Below are positions 35,345-44,011 of a stretch of DNA of 64,000 nucleotides, in pieces (the stretch's first letter is position 1; each line of letters starts with the position of its first letter). The translations under genes were made by a program, and so were the position numbers. The stretch is from Pseudovibrio sp. Alg231-02 (GTDB lineage: Bacteria; Pseudomonadota; Alphaproteobacteria; Rhizobiales; Stappiaceae). The DNA lies in the NCBI RefSeq assembly GCF_900143565.1, contig NZ_FREX01000002.1, positions 613,667 through 677,666 on the forward strand, given 5' to 3'. The notes beneath the pieces were generated by a model. That model ran no database searches and was not told where the DNA came from. It was given only the letters and a program-made list of their open reading frames with translations.

Positions 35345-36121
35345 TTAGTACTTAAACATCTCAGAGAGGATACGTTCGTCCCAGCTGTGTTCATTATCGA
35401 ACATGATGCAGCTTTGAGCAGTCGCGTCCTGATAGATGGTCGTGCTGATGACATTGCGGAACTCACGGTGATCAGCGGCTGCGTTGACTGGTCGTTTGTC
35501 TGCTTCAAGTACTTCAATCTTAACGGTGTTCTGTGTTGAGAGCAGAGCACCGCGCCAGCGTCTTGGACGGAAGGCACTGATGGGTGTAAGTGCCATCAGG
35601 GGAGAGTCAATCGGCAGGATCGGACCATGGGCTGACAGGTTATAAGCTGTGCTGCCCTGGGGAGTAGAGATAATGATACCATCGCATGCCAGCTCTTCCA
35701 TGCGGACGCGGCCATCTACGGAGATGCGCAGTTTCGCAGCTTGATGGGATTTGCGCAGGAAAGAGACTTCATTGATTGCACGAGCGGTGAACTCGTTTCC
35801 GTCTTTGTCGACAGCTTCAATGTTGAGTGGATGGAGAGGTGTTATCTCTGCTTTTTCAAGGCGTTCGATCAGGCCTTCAGTCTTGTACTCATTCATGAGA
35901 AAGCCGACTGAACCGCGATTCATGCCGTAGATCGGCATGCCTTTGTTCATAAACTTATGTAGATAAGAGAGCATAACTCCGTCGCCGCCAAGAGCGACAA
36001 TGACGTCCGCATCGTCTTGCGAGGCAGATCCGTACATCTTTTCAAGAGCTTGGCGTGCAGCAAGTGCTTCTGGCGTATCGCTGGAAACAAAGGCAATGCG
36101 GTTGATAGTTCTTCTCTTCAA
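35345..36121 (-). CDS. nadK: NAD kinase
   Basis: Phosphorylates NAD+ to NADP+ with ATP. The 258-residue protein has the signature ADVIVALGGDGVMLSYLHKF (about residues 38-57), followed by PIYGMNRGSVGFLMNEY and the NEVS-type INEVSFLRKSHQAA and STPQGSTAYNLSAHGPIL segments. Start is TTG 36121 with GGAGG seven bases upstream, a clear case of a TTG start. It stands alone. Confidence 0.96.
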   Translation of the reverse strand: MKRRTINRIAFVSSDTPEALAARQALEKMYGSASQDDADVIVALGGDGVMLSYLHKFMNKGMPIYGMNRGSVGFLMNEYKTEGLIERLEKAEITPLHPLNIEAVDKDGNEFTARAINEVSFLRKSHQAAKLRISVDGRVRMEELACDGIIISTPQGSTAYNLSAHGPILPIDSPLMALTPISAFRPRRWRGALLSTQNTVKIEVLEADKRPVNAAADHREFRNVISTTIYQDATAQSCIMFDNEHSWDERILSEMFKY

Positions 36122-36516
36122 AGACGGCTCCTCCCTTAAAAAGGAGGTAGCATGACTTTGGGAAAATTCAAACTGCCTTTATGTCGCTTCTCGTGGGATT
36201 GCCAATGGATTAGCACATGCCTTGCCAGTTTTTACTGTAAAAAATACATAGATCCTATAAGTATTGTGTTGTGTATTTGTGCAATGCTACTTGTTTGTGT
36301 TCGAATAAACATCAAGGTACTGAATTGCAACAGTTGTTGTTTTGGTTGTTTGGAGGGGTTTTTGTTGAAATAACTTTCGAGTATGTTGATTGTGTTGCAG
36401 ATAGTTGAAATTCTTTCAAGATATCAATTATCTACAATGTTGCGACCTGAATATACTGCCTACCTTTTCTTATAGATATTTGAAGTTGAGACCTTTTGAG
36501 CTTTAAACAAGAGGTC
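36122..36516. other. AT-rich intergenic region, possibly transcribed
   Basis: No convincing gene. The frame at 36152-36373 (plus) is cysteine-rich and badly composed and is not called. A plus-strand terminator follows at 36517-36557, with no plus-strand gene before it, so a small RNA in this stretch is possible. Confidence 0.4.
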
Positions 36517-36557
36517 GGTGGGAGCTCTTGCGCGGCGGCAAGGGCTCCCACCTTTTT
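36517..36557 (+). terminator. Strong plus-strand intrinsic terminator
   Basis: A 15-pair stem (36517-36531 with 36538-36552, one G-T pair) followed by TTTTT on the plus strand only. It lies 18 bases past the stop of the convergent minus-strand anmK gene and may also weakly stop that transcript. Confidence 0.85.
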
Positions 36558-36574
36558 ACTTCTGGTACGGCTGT

Positions 36575-37717
36575 TTAGCTGGTGTGTTGGTGTGGAAGCG
36601 CCTTGGTACCACCTGACATAGCTGTTGGAACGCCTGTGGTTCCCGGAAAGCTGATCGGCAAATTGCGATCGCATCTGGCTGCGAGGAAGGCGAAGCATTC
36701 GGCCTCCACGGCATCCCCACGCCAGCCAAGTTCTTCTGCCTGAATGATTTTTACGTTTGCCCGCGCTTCGATCTCTTTCAGAAGCTGCGGGTTTTTTCGT
36801 CCGCCACCGCAGGCTACCAAGCGAGCCGGGTGCTTTGGTAGCATGTCCAGCCCTTTGCCGACTGCGCTTGCTGAAAATGCAGTGAGCGTTGCTGCGCCGT
36901 CTTGCAGAGAAAGATCGGTTGCCATGTTTTTTGTGAAGCTGTTGCGGTCGAGGGATTTGGGGAAGGCTTCGGTGAGATACGGATGTTCGAGAAGCGTTTT
37001 GAGGCGGTCTTCGTCCACTTGTCCGCTGGCTGCGATGAGGCCGTCGCGGTCCATGTCGCCGCGATTATGGGAGCTGATCCAGTCGTTTATAGGCGCGTTG
37101 GCTGGGCCTGTGTCGAACGCGATCAGAGTGTTATGCCCGTCCCACCACGAGATGTTGCCGACGCCGCCAAGGTTCAGAATTGCTGTGTCCGTTGGATTGT
37201 CGGACAGACCAGCGCTTCTCAAGAGGGCCTGATGGTAGATGGCTGCGAGGGGTGCGCCTTGTCCACCTGCTTTTATGTCCTGCGTCCTGAAGTCGTAAAT
37301 CACTGGAATGTCGAGCATATCAGCGATGATCTGACCGTCACCGAGCTGACGGGTTGCACCTTTCTGGCCAGCTTTCGGTGCTCGGTGCAAGACGGTTTGG
37401 CCGTGAAAACCGATCAACGCAATATTTTGCGTTGAAATGGAGTTTTTTGAAAGGAAATGTGAAATCGCACGGGCCTGACCTTCGCTCAATGCCTTTTCTG
37501 CCCGGGCGAAGATTTCTGGTTCTTCGGAGGCAAAGTTCCACTCCTGAGCGGCAGCCATTGCTTCCGCGATCAGCTGGTTGGTCTCAGGGGGATAACTTGC
37601 CAGTGTATAAGGGCCGAACTCTTCGATGGTTTGTCCATCGGTTTTCAGCATGGCGATGTCGACGTTGCCGTCCATTACCGTTCCGGTCATCAGACCGATG
37701 CACCATTGAGCCGCCAT
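36575..37717 (-). CDS. anmK: Anhydro-N-acetylmuramic acid kinase
   Basis: Cell-wall recycling enzyme: phosphorylates and opens 1,6-anhydroMurNAc to MurNAc-6-phosphate. The 380-residue protein has [17 protein letters not shown] at the start (the family consensus is GLMSGTSxDGxD; here T-V replaces T-S), [32 protein letters not shown] and a C-terminal [18 protein letters not shown] 37717 starts right at the domain. The loss of the usual serine and second aspartate in the first motif is a mild oddity. Confidence 0.93.
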   Translation of the reverse strand: MAAQWCIGLMTGTVMDGNVDIAMLKTDGQTIEEFGPYTLASYPPETNQLIAEAMAAAQEWNFASEEPEIFARAEKALSEGQARAISHFLSKNSISTQNIALIGFHGQTVLHRAPKAGQKGATRQLGDGQIIADMLDIPVIYDFRTQDIKAGGQGAPLAAIYHQALLRSAGLSDNPTDTAILNLGGVGNISWWDGHNTLIAFDTGPANAPINDWISSHNRGDMDRDGLIAASGQVDEDRLKTLLEHPYLTEAFPKSLDRNSFTKNMATDLSLQDGAATLTAFSASAVGKGLDMLPKHPARLVACGGGRKNPQLLKEIEARANVKIIQAEELGWRGDAVEAECFAFLAARCDRNLPISFPGTTGVPTAMSGGTKALPHQHTS

Positions 37718-38182
37718 TTATTCCCCCACTCACAAAACCCGGTAGACTTAAACCTGAAGAGACTTCGGTTGGAACCTGATGTTGCAAGGAAGGGTGTGTG
37801 CCTTGTGGATCGGCCTGCGCGAAGTCATAACTTCATAGCTGCTTCTGGTCGTGGTGACAAACGCTGGAACGATGGAGGATTGTGTGTTTTTAGCTGGAGA
37901 TTGTGGTCATCGGAGATATCGCCAAGCGTTCTACACATCAAGCTGAGTGATGAATTGAGGCGATGAAAACGTACTTGGCTTGTTGCGCTCCAACGAATAT
38001 GTTAGTTTTTATGCATAAAATGTCTATTTGAAATCAACATTTCAGGTTCTTTATCCGGCAAAATTACTATTATAAATAGTACTTATATTATCAATGCTGG
38101 TTTGATGCACCTCAATGCTCACGTGCCCCACTCTCAATAATTGGAATAAGTGTAAAATTCTCTTATTCAACTGGAGGTGGAG
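37718..38182. other. Intergenic region upstream of anmK and ompW-like genes
   Basis: About 465 bases with no gene seen; it carries the two divergent promoters. A 7-base perfect inverted repeat GAATAAG (38144-38150) and CTTATTC (38162-38168) lies just before the Shine-Dalgarno of the porin gene and may be an operator or a translation-control hairpin. Confidence 0.5.
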
Positions 38183-38860
38183 ATGAGTTTGAAAAGGGTG
38201 ATGGGCCTGATGGTCACTGCTGCGATGGTGGTGCCTGCCGGGCAGGTTTTGGCAGCGGATATGCCTGTGCCACAGGAAGATATCATGGCTGCGGCTGCAT
38301 CTGAAAAGAGCCCTTGGCAGATCCGTGTGCGCGCTCTTGGTGTGATTACTGAAGATAGCGGTTCAGTGAGTGGCGTTCCTGGCTCAGACCTGTCCTATTC
38401 GAATACCGTGGTGCCTGAGCTGGATATCACCTACTACTTTACCGAAAATATTGCTGCCGAGCTGGTTTTGGGAACGACATGGGCGAATGTAGATGGTGAT
38501 GGCGCTCTTGCGGGTACCGATGTGGGGGATACATGGATCCTGCCGCCAACTCTGACTTTGCAGTATCACTTCACCAACTTTGGCGCTTTCAAGCCTTATA
38601 TTGGTGCAGGTGTGAACTATACGATTTTCTATAATCAAGATGCCAATGACGTTGATGATCTTGATATTGAAAATACATTTGGGGCAGCGCTTCAAGTTGG
38701 TTTCGATTACATGATCGATGACAATTGGGGTGTAAACTTGGACGTTAAGAAGCTGTTCCTTGAGCCTGACTTTGACGTGAAAGTCGGCAGTGACAAGCTG
38801 AAAGGCACTGCTGAGCTGAATCCTTGGCTGGTTGGCGCTGGTATTACTTACCGTTTCTAA
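38183..38860 (+). CDS. OmpW family outer-membrane protein
   Basis: A 225-residue outer-membrane beta-barrel with a signal peptide of about 24 residues (ending LAADM). The mature part starts PWQIRVRALGVI, has alternating strands such as PELDITYYFTENIAAELVLG and LTLQYHFTNFGAFKPYIGAGVNYTIFY, and ends WLVGAGITYRF with terminal Phe, as in the OmpW family of eight-stranded channels for small hydrophobic compounds. ATG 38183 sits five bases after GGAGG; the GTG two codons earlier is not used. Confidence 0.93.
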   Translation: MSLKRVMGLMVTAAMVVPAGQVLAADMPVPQEDIMAAAASEKSPWQIRVRALGVITEDSGSVSGVPGSDLSYSNTVVPELDITYYFTENIAAELVLGTTWANVDGDGALAGTDVGDTWILPPTLTLQYHFTNFGAFKPYIGAGVNYTIFYNQDANDVDDLDIENTFGAALQVGFDYMIDDNWGVNLDVKKLFLEPDFDVKVGSDKLKGTAELNPWLVGAGITYRF

Positions 38861-38883
38861 GGCTTCATAGCTGCTTAAAAAGT

Positions 38884-38918
38884 AAGGCTTGGATGTGTGA
38901 GCACCCAAGCCTTTTGTT
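38884..38918 (+). terminator. Intrinsic terminator of the OmpW-like gene
   Basis: Perfect 9-pair stem AAGGCTTGG (38884-38892) with CCAAGCCTT (38905-38913) followed by TTGTTTT; also lies beyond the end of the convergent ABC ATPase gene. Confidence 0.88.
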
Positions 38919-38936
38919 TTGCGTGATGCCAAGCTC

Positions 38937-40025
38937 TTAGGCGGTTTCCAGCGCCTTTTCGGTGTTCACCCGCACCGCCTGACCTTCTGCATCGAAGAAG
39001 TGGGTGAGGGCAGGGTCAAAGGCGAGGCCGACTGTGTCGCCCGCTTTGTAGTGTTCCAGACCTGACAGTCTCACAAGGACGGTTCCCAAGTTCTCAGCGG
39101 CAACGTAGATGAATAGGTCCGCGCCAAGGTATTCGACGTGTTCCACCGTTCCGGTCATTGCGGCGTCAGCAGAAGACACCACGCTGATATGTTCTGGGCG
39201 GATGCCCAACTTTATAGGAGTGCCTTCGTTTTGTGTGAAGGGGGACGGTTGTTCAGAGTGTCCGGCCAACGAGAACGTGTCCTTGCCAAACTCAACGGGC
39301 AGGATGTTCATCTTTGGTGAGCCGATGAACTGAGCCACGAACAGGTTGTCCGGGTGCTCATAGAGTTCTCGCGGAGAGCCGACCTGTTCGATACGACCAG
39401 ACTGCAGAACCACAATTTTATCAGCCAGTGTCATGGCTTCCACCTGATCATGGGTCACATAGATCATGGTGGCATCCAGATTGCGGTGTAGTTTTGCAAT
39501 CTCGAAACGCATTTCAACACGCAGGGCTGCATCGAGGTTGGAGAGCGGCTCGTCAAACAAGAAGGCAGCTGGATCACGGACGATGGACCGGCCAATGGCA
39601 ACGCGTTGTCGCTGACCACCAGACAAGGCTTTTGGGCGGCGATCGAGATACTCCTCTAGCTGAAGGACCGCGGCTGCCTTGTTGACCTTGGCTTCTATCT
39701 CGGACTTTGGCGCGCCAGCAGTTTTCAGTGCAAAGCCCATGTTTTCCCGCACGCTCATGTGTGGGTAGAGTGCATAGCTTTGGAACACCATGGAGAGCCC
39801 GCGCCCTGACGGTGGCAGAGCAGTGACGTCCTTGCCGTCAATGTGTACACTGCCGCGGCTGGCTTCTTCCAGACCGGAGATCACCCGCAAGAGGGTGGAC
39901 TTGCCGCAGCCAGAGGGACCAACAAAGATGACGAACTCACCGGGATTGATCTCAAGATCAATCCCTTTGATGACCTGAAGATCACCAAACCATTTTTCGA
40001 CACCCTCAAGGCGAATAGCTCCCAT
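38937..40025 (-). CDS. Sugar ABC transporter ATP-binding protein (AglK/UgpC-like)
   Basis: Energy-coupling ATPase of the sugar importer encoded upstream. The 362-residue protein has Walker A GPSGCGKST (about 36-44), the Q-loop VFQSYALYPHM, LSGGQRQRVAIGR, Walker B AFLFDEPLSNLDA, the switch His in VTHDQVEAM and a C-terminal TOBE regulatory domain (KLGIRPEHI). It is the last gene of the operon, 14 bases after the glycoside hydrolase gene, with GAGGAGG as Shine-Dalgarno. Confidence 0.96.
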   Translation of the reverse strand: MGAIRLEGVEKWFGDLQVIKGIDLEINPGEFVIFVGPSGCGKSTLLRVISGLEEASRGSVHIDGKDVTALPPSGRGLSMVFQSYALYPHMSVRENMGFALKTAGAPKSEIEAKVNKAAAVLQLEEYLDRRPKALSGGQRQRVAIGRSIVRDPAAFLFDEPLSNLDAALRVEMRFEIAKLHRNLDATMIYVTHDQVEAMTLADKIVVLQSGRIEQVGSPRELYEHPDNLFVAQFIGSPKMNILPVEFGKDTFSLAGHSEQPSPFTQNEGTPIKLGIRPEHISVVSSADAAMTGTVEHVEYLGADLFIYVAAENLGTVLVRLSGLEHYKAGDTVGLAFDPALTHFFDAEGQAVRVNTEKALETA

Positions 40026-40039
40026 TCTTCCGTTCCTCC

Positions 40040-41326
40040 TCAGGCTGCTTTAGCGGTCAGGCTTGGTGTGGCCCATGTGAGCCAGATAGCGGATGTCCAT
40101 GAGAAGGAGTTGCCGCCAGCACCTTCACCCGTGATTGGATCAAAGTATTCCGCAAAATCACTCTTTTCGATCAGTGCAACGGTGTCTGTGCGCAGGCGCT
40201 CAGCACGGGCTGTATCGCCCATATCTGCAAACCCTGTTGCTATGAGGTAGTTGATGATGCCCCAGACCGGACCACGCCAGTAGCGCATGCTTTCAAACAG
40301 TGGATGATCTGGATCGTAGCTTGGCATGGTGTAGTTGACCTTTGCTGCGATACGATCGAAATGCTTGCGTGTTGGGTTGATGTACTTTTCTTCGCGAATG
40401 CCTGCATATGGTGCGAGGAAGGAGGCGCTGGAGATGCCATCGCCCAGAACGTCATTGCGCAGATCGTAAGTGCAGAAGGCTTGCTTTTCTTCATTCCAGA
40501 GCTTGGCCACGCCTTTTTCCGTCAACGCAATCCAGCCCTTCAGTTCTTCTGCTGCGTCTGTTTCGCCCAGAGCTTCGGCCATGGCCAGCAGGTCACGGTC
40601 TGCGCGCAACAGGATGAAGGTGTTGCCCGGGTCAGCTACAAAGAACGGGCACTGATCTGCAACGATCTTTGGATCCCAGTTGTTGTCGCGGCCAAACTTC
40701 ACGATTGCCAGATAGCGGTCGTAGTCGATCTTCTTCGGGCGCATCTCAGGGTTTACGTGAGATGTGTCCTTGCGGGTGTACTCGCCAATCTCTGAGATAT
40801 CGACGTGGCTTGCGGCGTTGTCCCAGTCCGGAAGGTTGTCGCGGCCAGATTCCCATGGATGCATGATAGCGATGACGCCGTAACCTTCCGGGTCACGGTA
40901 GGTGTGATACCAGCGATGCCATGCCAGCAGCTTCGGGAAGAGGGTTTTGATTTTCTCGATGCCAGCTTCTGAGGTGTCCTGCTCAAACAAGCGGCGAACA
41001 ACGGTTGCTGCCACTGGTGGCTGGGAGTGGCCGGAGGTTGGGATCTTCGGGTTTGTGGTGCCCCAGACGGATGGGCCAGGGAAGTAGCTCGGGTCATCCT
41101 TGCGGAAGATGATGTGTGGGACCATGCCGTCATCCCACTGGCCTTCAAAGAGCAGTTCAATCTCTTCCCATGCGCGGTCCATGTTGAACGTAGCAAAGCC
41201 GAGGGCGACGAAAGCGCTGTCCCAGTTCCACTGGTATGGGTAGAGGCCTTTGGTTGGAATGGTGTAGCCGCCCAGATCATTTTCCTTGAGGATGGAAATG
41301 GCCTGATTGTCGAGTTGTGCGGACAT
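40040..41326 (-). CDS. GH63/trehalase-like glycoside hydrolase
   Basis: A 428-residue cytoplasmic (alpha/alpha)6-barrel hydrolase. Visible motifs are YPYQWNWDSAFVALGFA, WDDGMVPHI, HPWESGRDNLPDWDNA (the site of the catalytic acid Asp in this group) and RYWRGPVWGIINYLIATG, as in GH63 mannosylglycerate/glucosylglycerate hydrolases and GH37 trehalase relatives. It lies inside an ABC sugar-uptake operon where the Rhizobium agl operon has a GH13 alpha-glucosidase (AglA). The likely job is to split the imported glycoside, but the substrate (glucosylglycerate, mannosylglycerate, trehalose-like or other alpha-glucoside) is not shown by sequence. Confidence 0.85.
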   Translation of the reverse strand: MSAQLDNQAISILKENDLGGYTIPTKGLYPYQWNWDSAFVALGFATFNMDRAWEEIELLFEGQWDDGMVPHIIFRKDDPSYFPGPSVWGTTNPKIPTSGHSQPPVAATVVRRLFEQDTSEAGIEKIKTLFPKLLAWHRWYHTYRDPEGYGVIAIMHPWESGRDNLPDWDNAASHVDISEIGEYTRKDTSHVNPEMRPKKIDYDRYLAIVKFGRDNNWDPKIVADQCPFFVADPGNTFILLRADRDLLAMAEALGETDAAEELKGWIALTEKGVAKLWNEEKQAFCTYDLRNDVLGDGISSASFLAPYAGIREEKYINPTRKHFDRIAAKVNYTMPSYDPDHPLFESMRYWRGPVWGIINYLIATGFADMGDTARAERLRTDTVALIEKSDFAEYFDPITGEGAGGNSFSWTSAIWLTWATPSLTAKAA

Positions 41327-41365
41327 AGTAGATACTCCGATGTTTTTTCTTTTTGACAGTGCCGC

Positions 41366-42595
41366 TTAGCCTTTGACGCTGCCTGCTGTCAGGCCCTGAA
41401 CGAGAAAGCGTTCGAACCACAGGAAGATGCCAAGAACAGGGACTGTTGCGATGACCGCACCGGCCATCAGGTGTTGACGGGGGACTTCTGAAGAATTGAG
41501 GGACACGACACCGCGCGAAAGGGTGAAGATGTCCGGATCATCCAGGAACATGAAGGCGAAGAGGAATTCGTTCCACGCGATCATGAAGACGTAAAGGGAT
41601 ACGGATGCCAGCGCAGGCAAGGACAGCGGCAGGGTGATTTTGAGGATCACACCCAGACGGCTGAGACCATCCATGAGGCCTGCTTCTTCCAGCTCTGCAG
41701 GCAGGCCTTTGAAGTAACCTTGCAGCATGTACAGGGCGACCGGAATGGTGGTTGCCGGATAGACGATGAGCAGGCCAGTCAAAGAGTTTCGCAGACCCAG
41801 CTGAGAGAAGACGGCGTAAAGCGGTATGACCAGAACAATCGCTGGTACCATGTAGATGAGCAGCACGGAGCGGGACATCCAGGAGCGACCCGGGAAGTTC
41901 AGGCGGGAGACCGCGTAAGCGCCCGGGACTGAGAACAGCAGGGTTAGGATGACAGTTGCTACTGAAACAATGGCAGAGACCGTCAGGTAGGTGCCGAAGT
42001 TGAACTGGGTGAACAGCTCTACGTACGAGCGGAACATGCCGGAGATGCCGCCTGACAGATCAATGGACAGATCCAGCGGGTTGCCGAGCAGTTGTTGTTG
42101 GCTTTTCAGGCTGGTCATGACCATGACGTAGAATGGCAGGGCAACCATCACCGTGAAGATGACGAAGCCAAAGCCTTTTGCAACACGCAGGAAGACGACT
42201 TCCTTCTCATATCGTGTGAGGTTGCCCTTTGGCGTGCCTGCCAGTGTCTGTCGATTGGCCCAATACGTTATGGCTACAAAAGAGACCAGTGCGATGAGCT
42301 GCCAGAGCGGTTCTACGGAAAGTGGCAAGGCAAACGGAGCGCCGAGAGTTGCTGCGAGCAGCGCCAGCAGGATGATGGCGGCAGGGGCGTATTTTTGACC
42401 GGTGCTGGCGGTTTTACTCTCCCACAGATGGGTGAAGAGAGCGCCCAGCGCGGAGGCGAGGACGGCGGCGCCCACTTGTGGGATGGCGAGCTCTCCGGTG
42501 ATGAGTGTCAGGGTGACACCAATCACGATCATGGAGAGGAAGCCCCAGACGCCGCCGCTTAGGCCGGCAAGAACGTAGCTACTGAGCAATCTCAT
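41366..42595 (-). CDS. Sugar ABC transporter permease, AglG/MalG-like, with N-terminal membrane extension
   Basis: Inner-membrane permease of 409 aa. The C-terminal 270 residues are a normal MalG-type permease with the coupling EAA loop (ELEEAGLMDGLSRLGVILKITLPLS). Before it lie about 130 extra residues with four hydrophobic helices (VWGFLSMIVIGVTLTLI, GAAVLASALGALF, AAIILLALLAATLG and LIALVSFVAITYWA), which ordinary MalG proteins (about 280-300 aa) lack. Its start codon overlaps the stop of the MalF-type gene by four bases (ATGA), so the two permeases are coupled. Confidence 0.92.
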   Translation of the reverse strand: MRLLSSYVLAGLSGGVWGFLSMIVIGVTLTLITGELAIPQVGAAVLASALGALFTHLWESKTASTGQKYAPAAIILLALLAATLGAPFALPLSVEPLWQLIALVSFVAITYWANRQTLAGTPKGNLTRYEKEVVFLRVAKGFGFVIFTVMVALPFYVMVMTSLKSQQQLLGNPLDLSIDLSGGISGMFRSYVELFTQFNFGTYLTVSAIVSVATVILTLLFSVPGAYAVSRLNFPGRSWMSRSVLLIYMVPAIVLVIPLYAVFSQLGLRNSLTGLLIVYPATTIPVALYMLQGYFKGLPAELEEAGLMDGLSRLGVILKITLPLSLPALASVSLYVFMIAWNEFLFAFMFLDDPDIFTLSRGVVSLNSSEVPRQHLMAGAVIATVPVLGIFLWFERFLVQGLTAGSVKG

Positions 42596-43923
42596 AGCCC
42601 TTCCTCCTTGGTGGAAAAGCGGATGAACAAGGTGGCGAAGGTGACGAGAACAACAAAGACGACCACGGCAACGGCAGCGCCTGCACCCAGATTGGAAAGG
42701 GCAAAGCCTTGCTCGTACACATCCACAGTCAGTGTGCGGGTTCCGGCGTTACCACCAGTGAGCAGGAAGATGTCGTCGAACTTGTTGAAGGTCCAGATGA
42801 AGCGCAGCAGGAAGAGTACGGACAGGATGCCCATGAGCTGTGGCAGGGAAATGTACCAGAATTGCTGCATTGGGGTTGCGCCATCCATTTCTGCTGCCTC
42901 ATAGATGTCCGTTGAAACGGATTGCATGCGAGCCAGAATGAACAGGAAAGACAGCGGGAAGTAACGCCATGCCTCAAACGCGATGACAGTTGAGAGCGCC
43001 AGTGGAAACTCGAAGGAGGTTCCGAACAGGTGCAGATCTACCGCGCGCTGACCGAAGAAGTTTACCGGTTCAGCGAGAACACCCATCTTGGTGAGCAGGG
43101 CATTCAGGGTTCCGGAGAATGGATCCAGCAAGACGACCCAGGTGAAAGCAACGGCAATCACTGGAGATACGTAGGGGAACAGGAACAGCCCACGCAGAAT
43201 GCCTCTGCCCTTGAAGGAGGTGTTGAGGAGCTGTGCTGCAAACAGGCCGAGGACCAGTGCGCCAACTGTGCCGAAGATGGTGTAGTAGAACGTGACACGC
43301 AGAACGCTCCAGAACTCGTCACTGTCAAACACACGGCGGAAGTTATCGAGCGTGAAGGTGCCGTTGGTGAGCACACTGTCAGCATCGCCGTAGGAAACAG
43401 GCTTGCTGGCTTTCTCCGGCTTTCTCAAAGCAAGGTATTCGTTAGAGACTGTGCCTGAAATGACCAGTTTTTCGCGGGCTTTGCCCTCAAGCGTGCCAAG
43501 GTCGCACTGTATGTTGATCCCATTGAGAGAGCAGGCATTCGGCAGCTTTAGCGCGGTGAAACCGGGTGGGAGGATGTCGGTAAAGCCTGCGTCTGCGATG
43601 GAGTTTTTCTGGGAGGAGTTTCTGACGCGGTACTCCAGCGTTGCCGGATCGCCTGCCTGCTTTGGTTTGCCTTTGACGCGTTCGTTGATGAGGACTTTCG
43701 GAGCGCGCAGATCGCCCAGCTCCACGGGCTTGAAGCTGATCCAGAAGTTGGCGACCAGAGGTCCGAGAACAATTGCGAGGATGATCAGAAACGTGGGTGC
43801 CAGCATGGTGTAGGCAAGGCGTGCTTCCCGCTTTTGCATAGGGCCTGCGCCTTTGGGCGGCTGGCTCACGCTTTCACCTGCTGTGCTAACAGATTTTCCG
43901 GCCTGATCGGCTATGGCGCTCAT
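42592..43923 (-). CDS. Sugar ABC transporter permease, AglF/MalF-like, with a DUF11-like periplasmic insert
   Basis: Inner-membrane permease of 443 aa. A first helix (about residues 37-60) is followed by a hydrophilic insert (about 65-195) and then the permease core with the EAA loop YEAAEMDGATPMQQFWYISLP. The insert has the look of a DUF11-type Ig-like domain: ATLEYRVRNSSQKN, DAGFTDILPPGFTALKL, a cysteine pair (131 and 140, NACSLNGINIQC) and DLGTLEGKAREKLVISG. Such domains are usual in surface proteins, not in transporters. It would lie in the periplasm near the binding protein. Whether close AglF relatives have it I cannot say. Confidence 0.9.
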   Translation of the reverse strand: MSAIADQAGKSVSTAGESVSQPPKGAGPMQKREARLAYTMLAPTFLIILAIVLGPLVANFWISFKPVELGDLRAPKVLINERVKGKPKQAGDPATLEYRVRNSSQKNSIADAGFTDILPPGFTALKLPNACSLNGINIQCDLGTLEGKAREKLVISGTVSNEYLALRKPEKASKPVSYGDADSVLTNGTFTLDNFRRVFDSDEFWSVLRVTFYYTIFGTVGALVLGLFAAQLLNTSFKGRGILRGLFLFPYVSPVIAVAFTWVVLLDPFSGTLNALLTKMGVLAEPVNFFGQRAVDLHLFGTSFEFPLALSTVIAFEAWRYFPLSFLFILARMQSVSTDIYEAAEMDGATPMQQFWYISLPQLMGILSVLFLLRFIWTFNKFDDIFLLTGGNAGTRTLTVDVYEQGFALSNLGAGAAVAVVVFVVLVTFATLFIRFSTKEEGL

Positions 43924-44011
43924 TGCGCTGTGCTCCTGATATCACGGTGGTTTTGGTGGATTGAGAGCCCGCAGACACGAGGCCTGCGGGCTGAGATCGT
44001 GGCATCAGGCC

